Of a stretch of DNA of 58,958 bases, positions 8,287 through 14,603 are shown piece after piece; the first letter of the stretch is position 1; every line of letters begins with the position of its first letter. The position numbers and the translations under genes were made by a program. The DNA is from an uncultured Oscillibacter sp. (GTDB taxonomy: Bacteria; Bacillota; Clostridia; Oscillospirales; Oscillospiraceae). Location: contig NZ_UQXD01000010.1 of assembly GCF_900544955.1 (NCBI RefSeq), positions 1 through 58,958 of the forward strand, read 5' to 3'. Below the pieces are notes generated by a model. That model was not told the DNA's origin. It made no database searches and saw only the letters and a program-made list of their open reading frames with translations.

Positions 8287-8363
8287 CGATGGTGACGGTT
8301 GTGACGATGAAATAGAGAACGGGGCGGTGCCTGAAACATCGTCACCATCGTCACAACCGTCAC
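8283..8363. repeat. Inverted clusters of three 9-bp iterons (candidate oriV)
   Basis: Three tandem 9-mers GTGACGATG, GTGACGGTT and GTGACGATG (8283-8309) are mirrored by three inverted 9-mers of the same two types (8337-8363), with 27 bp between the clusters. The first unit overlaps the stop codon of the RepA-like gene. Tandem 9-bp units phased without gaps suggest cooperative binding of an initiator. Confidence 0.7.
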
Positions 8364-8730
8364 GAGGAGCGGGGGCGAAAGTCAAGGGGGCATACCTGCG
8401 GGTGGAGATTGCCGCAAGGCAATACAACCCGTACCCCTTGACTTTCGGCCCACGGACAACACTCACCGGGTGGGGGAAAAGGCCGCTGGCCTTTCCCCCC
8501 TGCCCAACGGCGAGTGACAAAGTTTAGGCGGGGTGCAGGGTGCCCTTTTCAAAGGGCACCCTGCTGGGGGAGCCGTCCGCAGACGGCGGGGGCAAAGCCC
8601 CCACACCACCCCGTAGGGCGCAAATGCGCTTTTGATGGCCGTTAGGCTGTCAAAAGTGCTTTTGCGTTACTTTCGCAGAAAGTAACAAAGGCCCGCCGCT
8701 GGCGCGGCGGAAAAGGAAGGAGGGATTGAT
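8364..8730. other. Structured non-coding region, candidate oriT/single-strand origin
   Basis: No gene is seen here. It holds a long inverted repeat CGAAAGTCAAGGGG (8376-8389) with CCCCTTGACTTTCG (8434-8447) enclosing ATTGCC-N4-GGCAAT; a GGGGGAAA...TTTCCCCC hairpin near 8475-8500; a 14-bp stem GCAGGGTGCCCTTT (8535-8548) with its complement at 8551-8564; small GC hairpins; and GTTACTTTC-GCA-GAAAGTAAC near 8667-8687. It directly precedes the relaxase gene, where MobV-type oriT sites usually lie. The exact nick site is not identified. Confidence 0.6.
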
Positions 8731-9915
8731 TTGAAAAGGACGATAAGCGTCATGGTGGGGCGTGGCTCGGTCAATCATAACAGCAGGAAGTTTCACGCCA
8801 AGAATACCGATCCAGAGCGTTCACACCTGAATGTAACATACTGCCGGGAGAATATCAAGGCGGTGTACCATGAACTCTTTGACGAGGCTTTGGAGCGATA
8901 CAACGCCAAGCAGACCAGGGCAGACCGCAAGATTGAAAACTACTATGAGAAAATCCGATCCGGCAAGCAGGAAAAGCCGTTCCATGAAATTATCCTGCAA
9001 GTGGGCAACAAGGACGATATGAGCGCCGATAGCGACGAGGGGCGGCTTGCCTTGACGGTGCTGGACGAGTATATGAAAGCGTTTCAAGAGCGCAATCCCA
9101 ACCTCCGTGTATTCTCGGCCCACCTCCACATGGACGAGGCTACGCCCCATCTGCACATCGACTTTGTGCCGTTCACTACCGGGAGCAAGCGGGGGCTGAA
9201 CACACGGGTATCTCTGAAACAGGCGTTAGCGGCCCAGGGCTTCAAGGGCGGCACCAGGGGCGACACGGAGTGGAGCCAGTGGGTACGCTCTGAAAAGGAA
9301 CAGCTTGCCGCTGTGATGGAGCGCCACGGGATAGAGTGGGAGGACAAGGGCACCCACGACAAGCACCTGTCTGTGCTGGACTTCAAGAAGGAGCAGAGGG
9401 CGAAAGAGATCGCCGCCCTGGAAACGGTCAAAGCGGAGAAAGAGGGTCAGGTGGAGCGGCAGGAGCGGCGGCTGAAAGAACTGGCCCCGGCGGTGAAGAA
9501 CATGGAGCGGCTGGCGGCGGACTTCTCCACTGACCCGGAGGAAATATTGCCGGAGGCCGGGACGCTGGAGAGCGGCAAGTCCTACCGGGAGAAAAAGGCA
9601 AAGCCCCTGCTGGCGAAAATTGTCCAGGTGTTGCGCTCTTTGTACCGGGCCTACATCGAACTGAGCGAAAGGCTGGTGGATGTTCAGATGAAATATAACC
9701 GGGTATGTGGGGAGAACAGCCGCCTGAATGATCGAATGACAGAAATATGGCTGGAGAACAAGAAACTGAGGCAGATCTCCGCCGACTATACACGGGTCAA
9801 GCGGGTCTTTGGCCCACAGCAGGTAGCGGCGGCGGTGGAGGCCGACAAGCAGAGGGAACAGGCAGAGAAAGGCCGCAAGCGGCCCCGGCGTTCTCTTGAG
9901 CGTGGCGGGCGTTGA
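8731..9915 (+). CDS. MobV-family relaxase (Mob/Pre plasmid recombination protein)
   Basis: A 394-residue protein whose N-terminal 200 residues match the Mob/Pre relaxase fold: SHLNVTY near residue 31 and the metal-binding signature HLHMDEATPHLHIDF at 131-145 (HxHxDE...PHxH), followed by NTRVSLKQALAAQGF. It nicks one strand at oriT and pilots DNA in conjugative mobilization. The C-terminal half is a long charged coiled coil (about 225-394). Translation starts at TTG with GGAGGG nine bases upstream. No transfer machinery is encoded, so a helper element is needed. Confidence 0.9.
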   Translation: MKRTISVMVGRGSVNHNSRKFHAKNTDPERSHLNVTYCRENIKAVYHELFDEALERYNAKQTRADRKIENYYEKIRSGKQEKPFHEIILQVGNKDDMSADSDEGRLALTVLDEYMKAFQERNPNLRVFSAHLHMDEATPHLHIDFVPFTTGSKRGLNTRVSLKQALAAQGFKGGTRGDTEWSQWVRSEKEQLAAVMERHGIEWEDKGTHDKHLSVLDFKKEQRAKEIAALETVKAEKEGQVERQERRLKELAPAVKNMERLAADFSTDPEEILPEAGTLESGKSYREKKAKPLLAKIVQVLRSLYRAYIELSERLVDVQMKYNRVCGENSRLNDRMTEIWLENKKLRQISADYTRVKRVFGPQQVAAAVEADKQREQAEKGRKRPRRSLERGGR

Positions 9916-9917
9916 CT

Positions 9918-9990
9918 TCAAAAAATTTTGATTGAACTGTTGACAAATGCTTACCTGACACATATACTAATTACATCAAAATAATTTGAT
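9918..9990 (+). promoter_or_regulatory. arsR promoter with two ArsR-type boxes
   Basis: TTGACA (9940-9945), 17 bp and TATACT (9963-9968) form the promoter. A perfect-arm box ATCAAA-ATAA-TTTGAT (9975-9990) lies just downstream of the -10, and a near-palindrome TCAAAAAATTTTGA (9918-9931) lies upstream. Both resemble the ATCAAA...TTTGAT operators of ArsR repressors. Confidence 0.75.
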
Positions 9991-10002
9991 GCGAGGTGAG
10001 AC

Positions 10003-10317
10003 ATGGATACGGCATATCAGGAGCAGGCCAAGGTATTTAAGGCTCTCTGCGATCCAAAGCGCCTTGCGATTTTGGAACAGTTAAGGAGCGGTGAAAAGTG
10101 TGCCTGTGTCCTGCAAGAGCCGTTAGGCTTGACACAATCTGGGCTATCCTACCATATGAAAATCCTCTGTGACTCTGGCATTGTTGCCAGCCGTCAGGAG
10201 GGTAAATGGACGCATTATCGCCTAAGTTCTTCGGGACGGGATTATGCGGTGGAACTACTGAAAAAGTTGACAACTCCAAACATAGAGCCAGAGGTGTCCT
10301 GTTCTCGGTGCGGATAG
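10003..10317 (+). CDS. arsR: ArsR/SmtB-family arsenic-responsive repressor
   Basis: A 104-residue winged-helix repressor. The Cys pair Cys33/Cys35 (EKCACVL) is in the position of the classical alpha-3 arsenic(III) site, and the C-terminus adds CSRCG, which may supply further thiols. The recognition helix is TQSGLSYHMKIL. It should repress the ars cassette and release DNA on binding As(III) or a related metalloid. Three ATCAAA/TTTGAT-type boxes surround the gene. Its stop codon lies inside a perfect 19-bp inverted repeat. It begins the cargo module of the guaA-integrated element. Confidence 0.9.
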   Translation: MDTAYQEQAKVFKALCDPKRLAILEQLRSGEKCACVLQEPLGLTQSGLSYHMKILCDSGIVASRQEGKWTHYRLSSSGRDYAVELLKKLTTPNIEPEVSCSRCG

Positions 10318-10350
10318 AAACGCCATCTAAGTAGATGGCGTTTCTATCCG
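10311..10350. terminator. Perfect 19-bp hairpin overlapping the arsR stop
   Basis: CGGATAGAAACGCCATCTA (10311-10329) pairs with 10332-10350. There is no T-run after it on the plus strand, so it may be a processing or attenuating hairpin between arsR and the permease rather than a full terminator. Confidence 0.5.
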
Positions 10351-10358
10351 CACGATAC

Positions 10359-10374
10359 ATCAAAAATTTTTGAT
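10359..10374 (+). promoter_or_regulatory. ArsR box upstream of the permease gene
   Basis: ATCAAAAATTTTTGAT is a perfect 16-bp palindrome of the ArsR-operator type, 33 bp before the permease ATG. It implies a second ArsR-controlled promoter inside the cassette. Confidence 0.65.
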
Positions 10375-10406
10375 ATATTTCTATCTATGGAAAGTGAGGT
10401 TTTTTT

Positions 10407-11408
10407 ATGGGCTTGTGGGATTTCATTCAAGACCAGGTGCTTGGCATGAAATGGCTGAATGAATTTCTTGGCGGTGGGCTGTCGGCGCTGGGCTTAGATG
10501 TAAATGGACGCATAGGCGGCAGTATTCAGTTTTTCATCTATGATGTTTTGAAAATCACGGTGCTGCTCTGTGTGCTGATTTTTACGATTTCCTATATCCA
10601 AAGTTATTTCCCTCCAGAACGGAGCAAACGCATTTTAGGGCGTTTCCGTGGGATTTGGGCAAATATCATTTCCGCTCTGTTGGGAACTGTAACGCCTTTT
10701 TGCTCATGCTCATCTATTCCGCTGTTTATTGGTTTCACAAGTGCGGGGCTTCCTTTGGGCGTGACATTTTCTTTTCTGATTTCGTCTCCAATGGTTGATT
10801 TAGGAAGTCTTGTCCTGCTCATGAGCATTTTCGGGGCAAAAGTGGCTGTTGTCTATGTGATCCTTGGGCTCGTGATTGCGGTAATCGGCGGTAGCATGAT
10901 TGAAAAGTTTCGTATGGAAAAGTATGTTGAAAGTTTTGTACTTTCGGCTGGCAGCGTTGACATTGAGTCTCCAGACCTGGCGATCCGGGAACGGCTCACC
11001 TACGCAAAGGAACAAATGCTTGGCACATTCAAGAAAGTGTTTCCCTATATTTTAATCGGTGTCGGGATTGGCGCTGTGATCCACAACTGGATACCGGAAA
11101 GTTGGATCGAAATGGTGCTTGGCAGCAGTAATCCCTTTGGTGTGATCCTGGCTACTATCGTTGGTATTCCGATGTATGCGGATATTTTCGGCACAATTCC
11201 TGTTGCGGAGGCATTGCTTTCTAAGGGGGCACAACTCGGCACCGTCTTATCCTTTATGATGGCTGTTACTACCTTGTCTCTGCCGTCCCTTATCATGCTC
11301 CGCAAAGCCGTCAAGCCAAAACTGCTGGCGTTGTTTATCGCCATCTGCACCATTGGTATCGTCATCGTCGGCTATCTGTTCAATGTGTTCCAATTCATTT
11401 TGATTTAA
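10407..11408 (+). CDS. arsP: ArsP-type permease (organoarsenical/arsenic efflux)
   Basis: A 333-residue integral membrane protein with eight or more hydrophobic segments and the signature TPFCSCSSIPLF (residues 97-107), plus LISSPMVDLGS and GIPMYADIFG, all conserved in the DUF318/ArsP permease family. Characterised ArsP proteins export trivalent organoarsenicals such as methylarsenite. Here it is the only transporter in the cassette; there is no ArsB or Acr3, so it may also be expected to handle the arsenite made by ArsC. An ArsR box precedes it. Family assignment is strong, substrate is inferred. Confidence 0.85.
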   Translation: MGLWDFIQDQVLGMKWLNEFLGGGLSALGLDVNGRIGGSIQFFIYDVLKITVLLCVLIFTISYIQSYFPPERSKRILGRFRGIWANIISALLGTVTPFCSCSSIPLFIGFTSAGLPLGVTFSFLISSPMVDLGSLVLLMSIFGAKVAVVYVILGLVIAVIGGSMIEKFRMEKYVESFVLSAGSVDIESPDLAIRERLTYAKEQMLGTFKKVFPYILIGVGIGAVIHNWIPESWIEMVLGSSNPFGVILATIVGIPMYADIFGTIPVAEALLSKGAQLGTVLSFMMAVTTLSLPSLIMLRKAVKPKLLALFIAICTIGIVIVGYLFNVFQFILI

Positions 11409-11428
11409 TTTTTAGGAGGTAATGAAAC

Positions 11429-11773
11429 ATGAGACTGTTCAGCAAGAAGAAAGAAGAACCCGCGTCCTGCTGCTGTGGCGGCAACTGCACCCCAGAAACG
11501 ATGGTCCATGCAGAGGCGGTCAAGGCTTCCGGTGGCGTTAAGGTGCTTGGCTCCGGGTGCGCCAAGTGCAACGCTTTGGAGGAGGCCGCCCGTGAGGCGC
11601 TGGCCGAGTTGGGGATGGACACCGCTATCGACCATGTAACAGATTTCACGCAGATTGCCGCCTACGGCGTAATGACGACTCCTGCTCTTGTGGTGGATGG
11701 TAAGGTCGTGTCTTATGGTAAAGTTTTGAAAAAGGGCGAGGCCAAAGCCCTCATTCAGAAAGTCAGAGGATAA
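11429..11773 (+). CDS. Thioredoxin-like redox-active disulfide protein
   Basis: A 114-residue protein with a thioredoxin fold: KVLGSGCAKCNALEEAA places the CxxC (CAKC) at residues 44-47, and YGVMTTPALVVDGKVV carries the cis-proline. It belongs to the small redox-disulfide/MTH895-like group often encoded beside ArsP-type permeases. The N-terminal extension is Cys-rich (SCCCGGNC, 13-20) and could bind metalloid or zinc. It lies between the permease and arsC (gap of 3 bp to arsC) and is a plausible electron donor or metallochaperone for arsenate reduction. Confidence 0.8.
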   Translation: MRLFSKKKEEPASCCCGGNCTPETMVHAEAVKASGGVKVLGSGCAKCNALEEAAREALAELGMDTAIDHVTDFTQIAAYGVMTTPALVVDGKVVSYGKVLKKGEAKALIQKVRG

Positions 11774-11776
11774 TGT

Positions 11777-12196
11777 ATGGGGCAAAAACCCAAGGTGGCA
11801 TTTATCTGCGTCCACAACTCCTGTCGGAGCCAGATGGCCGAAGCACTTGGAAAGTATCTGGCCTCCGATGTATTTGAAAGTTACTCCGCTGGTACGGAGA
11901 CTGTGCCGCAGATCAATCAGGACGCAGTTCGGCTGATAAAACAACTCTATGGCATTGACATGGAACAGGCGCAATATAGCAAATTGCTGAACGAACTTCC
12001 GCCTGTGGACATTGTCATAACAATGGGGTGCAATGTGACCTGTCCCTACCTGCCCTGCAAGCATCGGGAGGATTGGGGGCTTGATGATCCAACTGGGAAA
12101 GTAGACAAAGTATTTTTAGAGATAATCCAGTCCATTAGAGAAAAAATTAACGATCTAAAAAATCGAATAGAGCAGAACACTTTTTTAGACGGATAG
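11777..12196 (+). CDS. arsC: Thioredoxin-coupled arsenate reductase
   Basis: A 139-residue low-molecular-weight phosphatase-fold protein. The P-loop CVHNSCRS gives nucleophile Cys11 and Arg17, as in the Staphylococcus pI258-type ArsC, and the disulfide relay Cys residues follow at 85, 89 and 94 in TMGCNVTCPYLPC. The HREDWGLDDPTG segment carries the general acid. It reduces arsenate to arsenite using thioredoxin, possibly the thioredoxin-like protein encoded directly upstream. It is the last gene of the arsenic cassette; no classical terminator directly follows. Confidence 0.92.
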   Translation: MGQKPKVAFICVHNSCRSQMAEALGKYLASDVFESYSAGTETVPQINQDAVRLIKQLYGIDMEQAQYSKLLNELPPVDIVITMGCNVTCPYLPCKHREDWGLDDPTGKVDKVFLEIIQSIREKINDLKNRIEQNTFLDG

Positions 12197-12229
12197 CAAA
12201 ACCAGCCATGGCTGTCAATGGTCGAGATG

Positions 12230-12500
12230 AACGGCGCACAAGTGCGCCGCCATTGACCGCTCCGCCCGGTCTTGCTTTTCAGTTATCAAGGCGTGCAAGC
12301 CCCAAGGGTGCTTGCACGCCTCCTTTGATTTTGGGCGGGAGCCGGTGGTCGAATTGTGTCTCATGGTGGGATTGATTTCCGCTGGGGGCGGAAATCAATC
12401 CCCTATTGCCTGGGTGCGTCTACGCTCCCAGGCGGTGGTCGAAATCGGTCTCGAATTGAGACCGATTTCGACAGAAACTTACATCAAATTGAGGTAAGTT
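12230..12500. other. Non-coding hairpin cluster at the right end of the element
   Basis: The stretch between arsC and attR has no convincing gene. It holds at least five strong inverted repeats in 270 bp: CGGCGCAC-N2-GTGCGCCG (about 12232), AGGCGTGCAAGC...GCTTGCACGCCT (about 12290-12322), GATTGATTTCCGC...GCGGAAATCAATC (about 12370-12400), GCCTGGG...CCCAGGC (about 12409-12434) and a 15-bp stem GTCGAAATCGGTCTC with its complement (about 12438-12472). GGTGGTCGAA occurs twice between them. No function is assigned; a single-strand origin or recombination region is possible. Confidence 0.5.
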
Positions 12501-12549
12501 TTGATTGTGGCCGTTTATGGCCTGAAAACCTTGCAATTTCAGGATTTTT

Positions 12550-12568
12550 GTGATACTATTTTGATACT
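12550..12568 (+). repeat. Right integrase arm-type sites
   Basis: GTGATACT (12550-12557) and TTGATACT (12561-12568), spaced 11 bp, mirror the pair at the left end. Confidence 0.6.
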
Positions 12569-12603
12569 AAGAAAATGAACTGCCCCAAATAAGCGGGCGA
12601 AAT

Positions 12604-12620
12604 ATTAACATATTTGCGAA
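12604..12620 (+). repeat. 17-bp repeat, copy 2 (near attR)
   Basis: ATTAACATATTTGCGAA, identical to the copy in the excisionase leader (5489-5505), lies between the right arm sites and attR. It is a candidate binding site for the excisionase or repressor. Confidence 0.65.
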
Positions 12621-12671
12621 TGTTTTGCCTATAAAATTACCCTAAATACACCCCCATATACTTGAATTTGC

Positions 12672-12682
12672 CGAGTGGGAAT
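12672..12682 (+). repeat. Right attachment site core (attR)
   Basis: CGAGTGGGAAT followed by AG. In the empty chromosome this would read GAG TGG GAA TAG, the natural end of guaA. Confidence 0.85.
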
Positions 12683-12689
12683 AGTGACA

Positions 12690-12736
12690 GGAGCTGTCAA
12701 GCCGCTGCAATGCAGCGGCTTGACAGCTCCTTTTTT
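12690..12736 (+). terminator. Original guaA terminator, displaced by the element
   Basis: GGAGCTGTCAAGCCGCTGCA (12690-12709) and its complement (12711-12730) form a very strong stem followed by T6. It lies 8 bp after attR, so before insertion it directly followed the guaA stop. Confidence 0.85.
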
Positions 12737-12898
12737 CTGAATAGCAGTATTTTGACAAGTGAGAAATCCCGCCACTGTCTCTGCGGGAATCCCCCATCCG
12801 TCAGGGAAACCGTCCAGCCATGCAGCGTAAATCGACTTTTGGTCGGTTACAATCCCCCTGATCCTAAAAGGTAAATTCATCCGGCGCATCTTGCCCGT

Positions 12899-14005
12899 CT
12901 AACCCTGACACACCAGCCAAAACCGCTGTCCCGCAGCATAGTCCGCAGAGCACACCGCACGTTCCTGCGTGCGCGCATAGCAGGCGTCGAACCGAGCCGC
13001 CGTGTCCGCCGCCTGTCGGTAGAACCTGCGCCCCAGCTTCTCCGAGCGGTATGCTCCGTCCTCCCGCCACAGGGGAAAGTCCCGGGGAAGTGCCAGATGC
13101 AGCCTGTCGGTCTCCTCGGCCCGTTTTTTGCAAAACGTCCAGGCCCCTACTGCAAAGGCAAACCACTTCTCCTAGTCCCACAGCCGTATCCCATAAGAGA
13201 GACACCGCTGGAGCAGGCCCGCCCCGCGATCCGGCGCGATAAAGGCCCAGCACCGCAGCACCGCCCCCAGATACCCCCAGTCGCCGGGGTCCTCCGGCGC
13301 GCTGGCCGCAGACAGGGATTCCGCCAGGGATTCGGCTTTCGATCGCTGGCCGAGATCCAGCGCCTGCTGGAGGTAGAGCAGCCACACGTTGCGGGGCACC
13401 TCATGGCACTTTAGCAAGTCGTCCCAAATGGGACGGGCCAGCTAAGCGGCGCGGGCCAGGTCTCCCATTTGGAAAAACAGGCGCACCACATCCGCCTGTT
13501 CGCAGGCGCTACAGTCTGAGAAGAAGTCCCGCCGGGTGCTCTGGAAAAGTCCGAACTGCTCCAGGGCCTTCTGGGTTCTGATGTTCCCGTAGAAGCGGAA
13601 CGCCCGCTGATAATAGAGCTGCAGCCCCCAGCCCTGAGACCGGAGCATCTGCTCAAACTGCTGCATCATGGCCTCGGCCTGCCGGAGCGTGATCTGGGGC
13701 AGGTAGTTCAAAAGCTCCAGACCGAAGTCCGCCATGAAGATCAGGTCAGAATCTCCAAAGGCCTCCACGGCTGGCGCCTCCTTCTCCCGCAGGGTCAGGT
13801 ACTCTGCCGCAGTGGGGAAGGCCTTGCCCGCGTCGCCATACCCCATCCGCTCGGAGGCATAGGTGCGCCGCAGGCTCATTTGGAGGCCCCGCGTCTGGAT
13901 CAGGTCGGCCTGGCGGATCAATTCCGAATAGGCGGCGATCCGCTCCTTGCCGTGGGGCAGCGACTCGCACGCCCGCAGACGGGACAGCAGGGCTTCCTCC
14001 GTCAT
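12899..14005 (-). pseudogene. Helical-repeat/TPR-like protein gene broken by two amber codons
   Basis: A single minus-strand frame from the ATG at 14005 (GAGGTG ribosome binding site) to a TAG at 12899-12901 would encode about 368 residues, but TAG codons interrupt it at 13442-13444 (codon 188) and 13172-13174 (codon 278). Protein-like, helix-rich sequence continues across both (for example WLLYLQQALDLGQRSKAESL after the first), so this is a decayed gene rather than three. It follows a broken hsp90-like gene with which it probably formed an operon. Amber suppression is unlikely because intact genes here also end in TAG. Confidence 0.7.
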
Positions 14006-14044
14006 CTTTCAACACCTCGCCCTTCTTCCAATCTGAGGGTCACG

Positions 14045-14355
14045 TTACCGCGCGCTGTGGTCGATCATGTTCAGCAGTTCCTGGTTGAGGGTTTTCAGCT
14101 CCCCGCCGCGCAGGGGATGGCCCCCGGCCAGAAGTGCCTCGCCGTAGTCCCGGAACACCATGCGGCGCCCCGGCGTCAGGAAGATCGTGAACTTTCCGCC
14201 GCTCCACCCCGGCTGCTCCTTCTGCCGCAGGGTGACGGCATCCACGCCGTTTTGCAGGCGCTCCCGCAAAAAGACTCCGGGCTCTTATAGAGATGGTTGG
14301 ACAGCACGTCCAGCATGCCGCCCAGGTTCACTTGGAAATGATACGCTTCCCCCAC
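14045..14355 (-). pseudogene. Remnant of an HSP90-family ATPase gene (frameshift plus internal deletion)
   Basis: The 5' part (GTG at 14355, preceded by GGAGGAG) encodes a typical bacterial HSP90-like start including MLDVLSNHLYKSPE. A frameshift near 14270-14285 then moves to a frame reading FLRERLQNGVDAVTLRQ, the expected continuation of the ATP-binding domain, up to RRMVFRD. The next residues, ALLAGGHPLRGGELKTLNQ, match the C-terminus of the family, so most of the protein has been deleted internally. About 90 of several hundred residues remain. It lies directly upstream of another broken gene. Confidence 0.7.
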
Positions 14356-14558
14356 CTTGTCCTCTCCTCCCTGCGTCTCAGGTCCTTCCGGAGCATTTCG
14401 TCAAAGCCCTTCCCCGGCAAATTTCCGGCAAAGGCGGTCAACTGAAGTTCCCTTACTCTACTGTCCGCCCGGTGAACTGTCAAACGGCTTCCCCTCTTTC
14501 GCCGTACCGCCTTGGGATTCTCCGCTGAGCAGAGGCATCGGCGCTGCAAAGGGGAGCC

Positions 14559-14597
14559 AAAAAGCGGAGCGGGTCATCCTTTCGGATGACCCGCTCC
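14559..14597 (-). terminator. Terminator of the Bce-type operon
   Basis: GGAGCGGGTCATCC (14566-14579) and GGATGACCCGCTCC (14584-14597) form a 14-bp stem; on the minus strand it is followed by a T-run (A5 at 14559-14563). Confidence 0.8.
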
Positions 14598-14603
14598 GTC
14601 TCC

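Larger units (their letters stand above)
4622..12682 (+). mobile_element. Integrative mobilizable element inserted in guaA, with arsenic resistance cargo
   Basis: About 8.05 kb lies between two copies of CGAGTGGGAAT, one overlapping the guaA stop (4622-4632) and one at 12672-12682. Inside are a repressor, excisionase-like HTH, tyrosine integrase, RHH-like protein, RepA-like ATPase, a structured origin region, a MobV/Pre relaxase and an ars cassette. There is no type IV secretion or coupling protein gene, so it should depend on a helper for transfer. It is visibly richer in A+T than the flanking chromosome. The 3' end of guaA is a known integration site for genomic islands. All module genes look intact. 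Confidence 0.9.

Noticed and set aside
8283..8363. CRISPR-like reading of the 9-bp repeats
   Set aside because: The units are too short, gapless and inverted, with no spacers and no cas genes; they fit iterons.
12766..12800. CCCGCCACTGT followed by CGGGAA, resembling part of a cobalamin riboswitch
   Set aside because: The upstream half of the aptamer and a proper CAGGAGACCTGCC-like box are missing, and the preceding sequence is the guaA terminator. No downstream plus-strand gene exists.
12629..12889. Minus-strand open frame of 86 codons running through the guaA terminator and attR
   Set aside because: It crosses the insertion junction and a terminator and matches no family I recognise; at most its first part is a remnant of the decayed operon.
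12899..14005. Two in-frame TAG codons in a genome with corrinoid methyltransferase genes, suggesting pyrrolysine or amber suppression
   Set aside because: The gene is not an MttB/MtmB-type methyltransferase, the neighbouring hsp90-like gene is also broken, intact genes such as the cytidylate-kinase-like gene and arsR end in TAG, and no pyl genes are seen.
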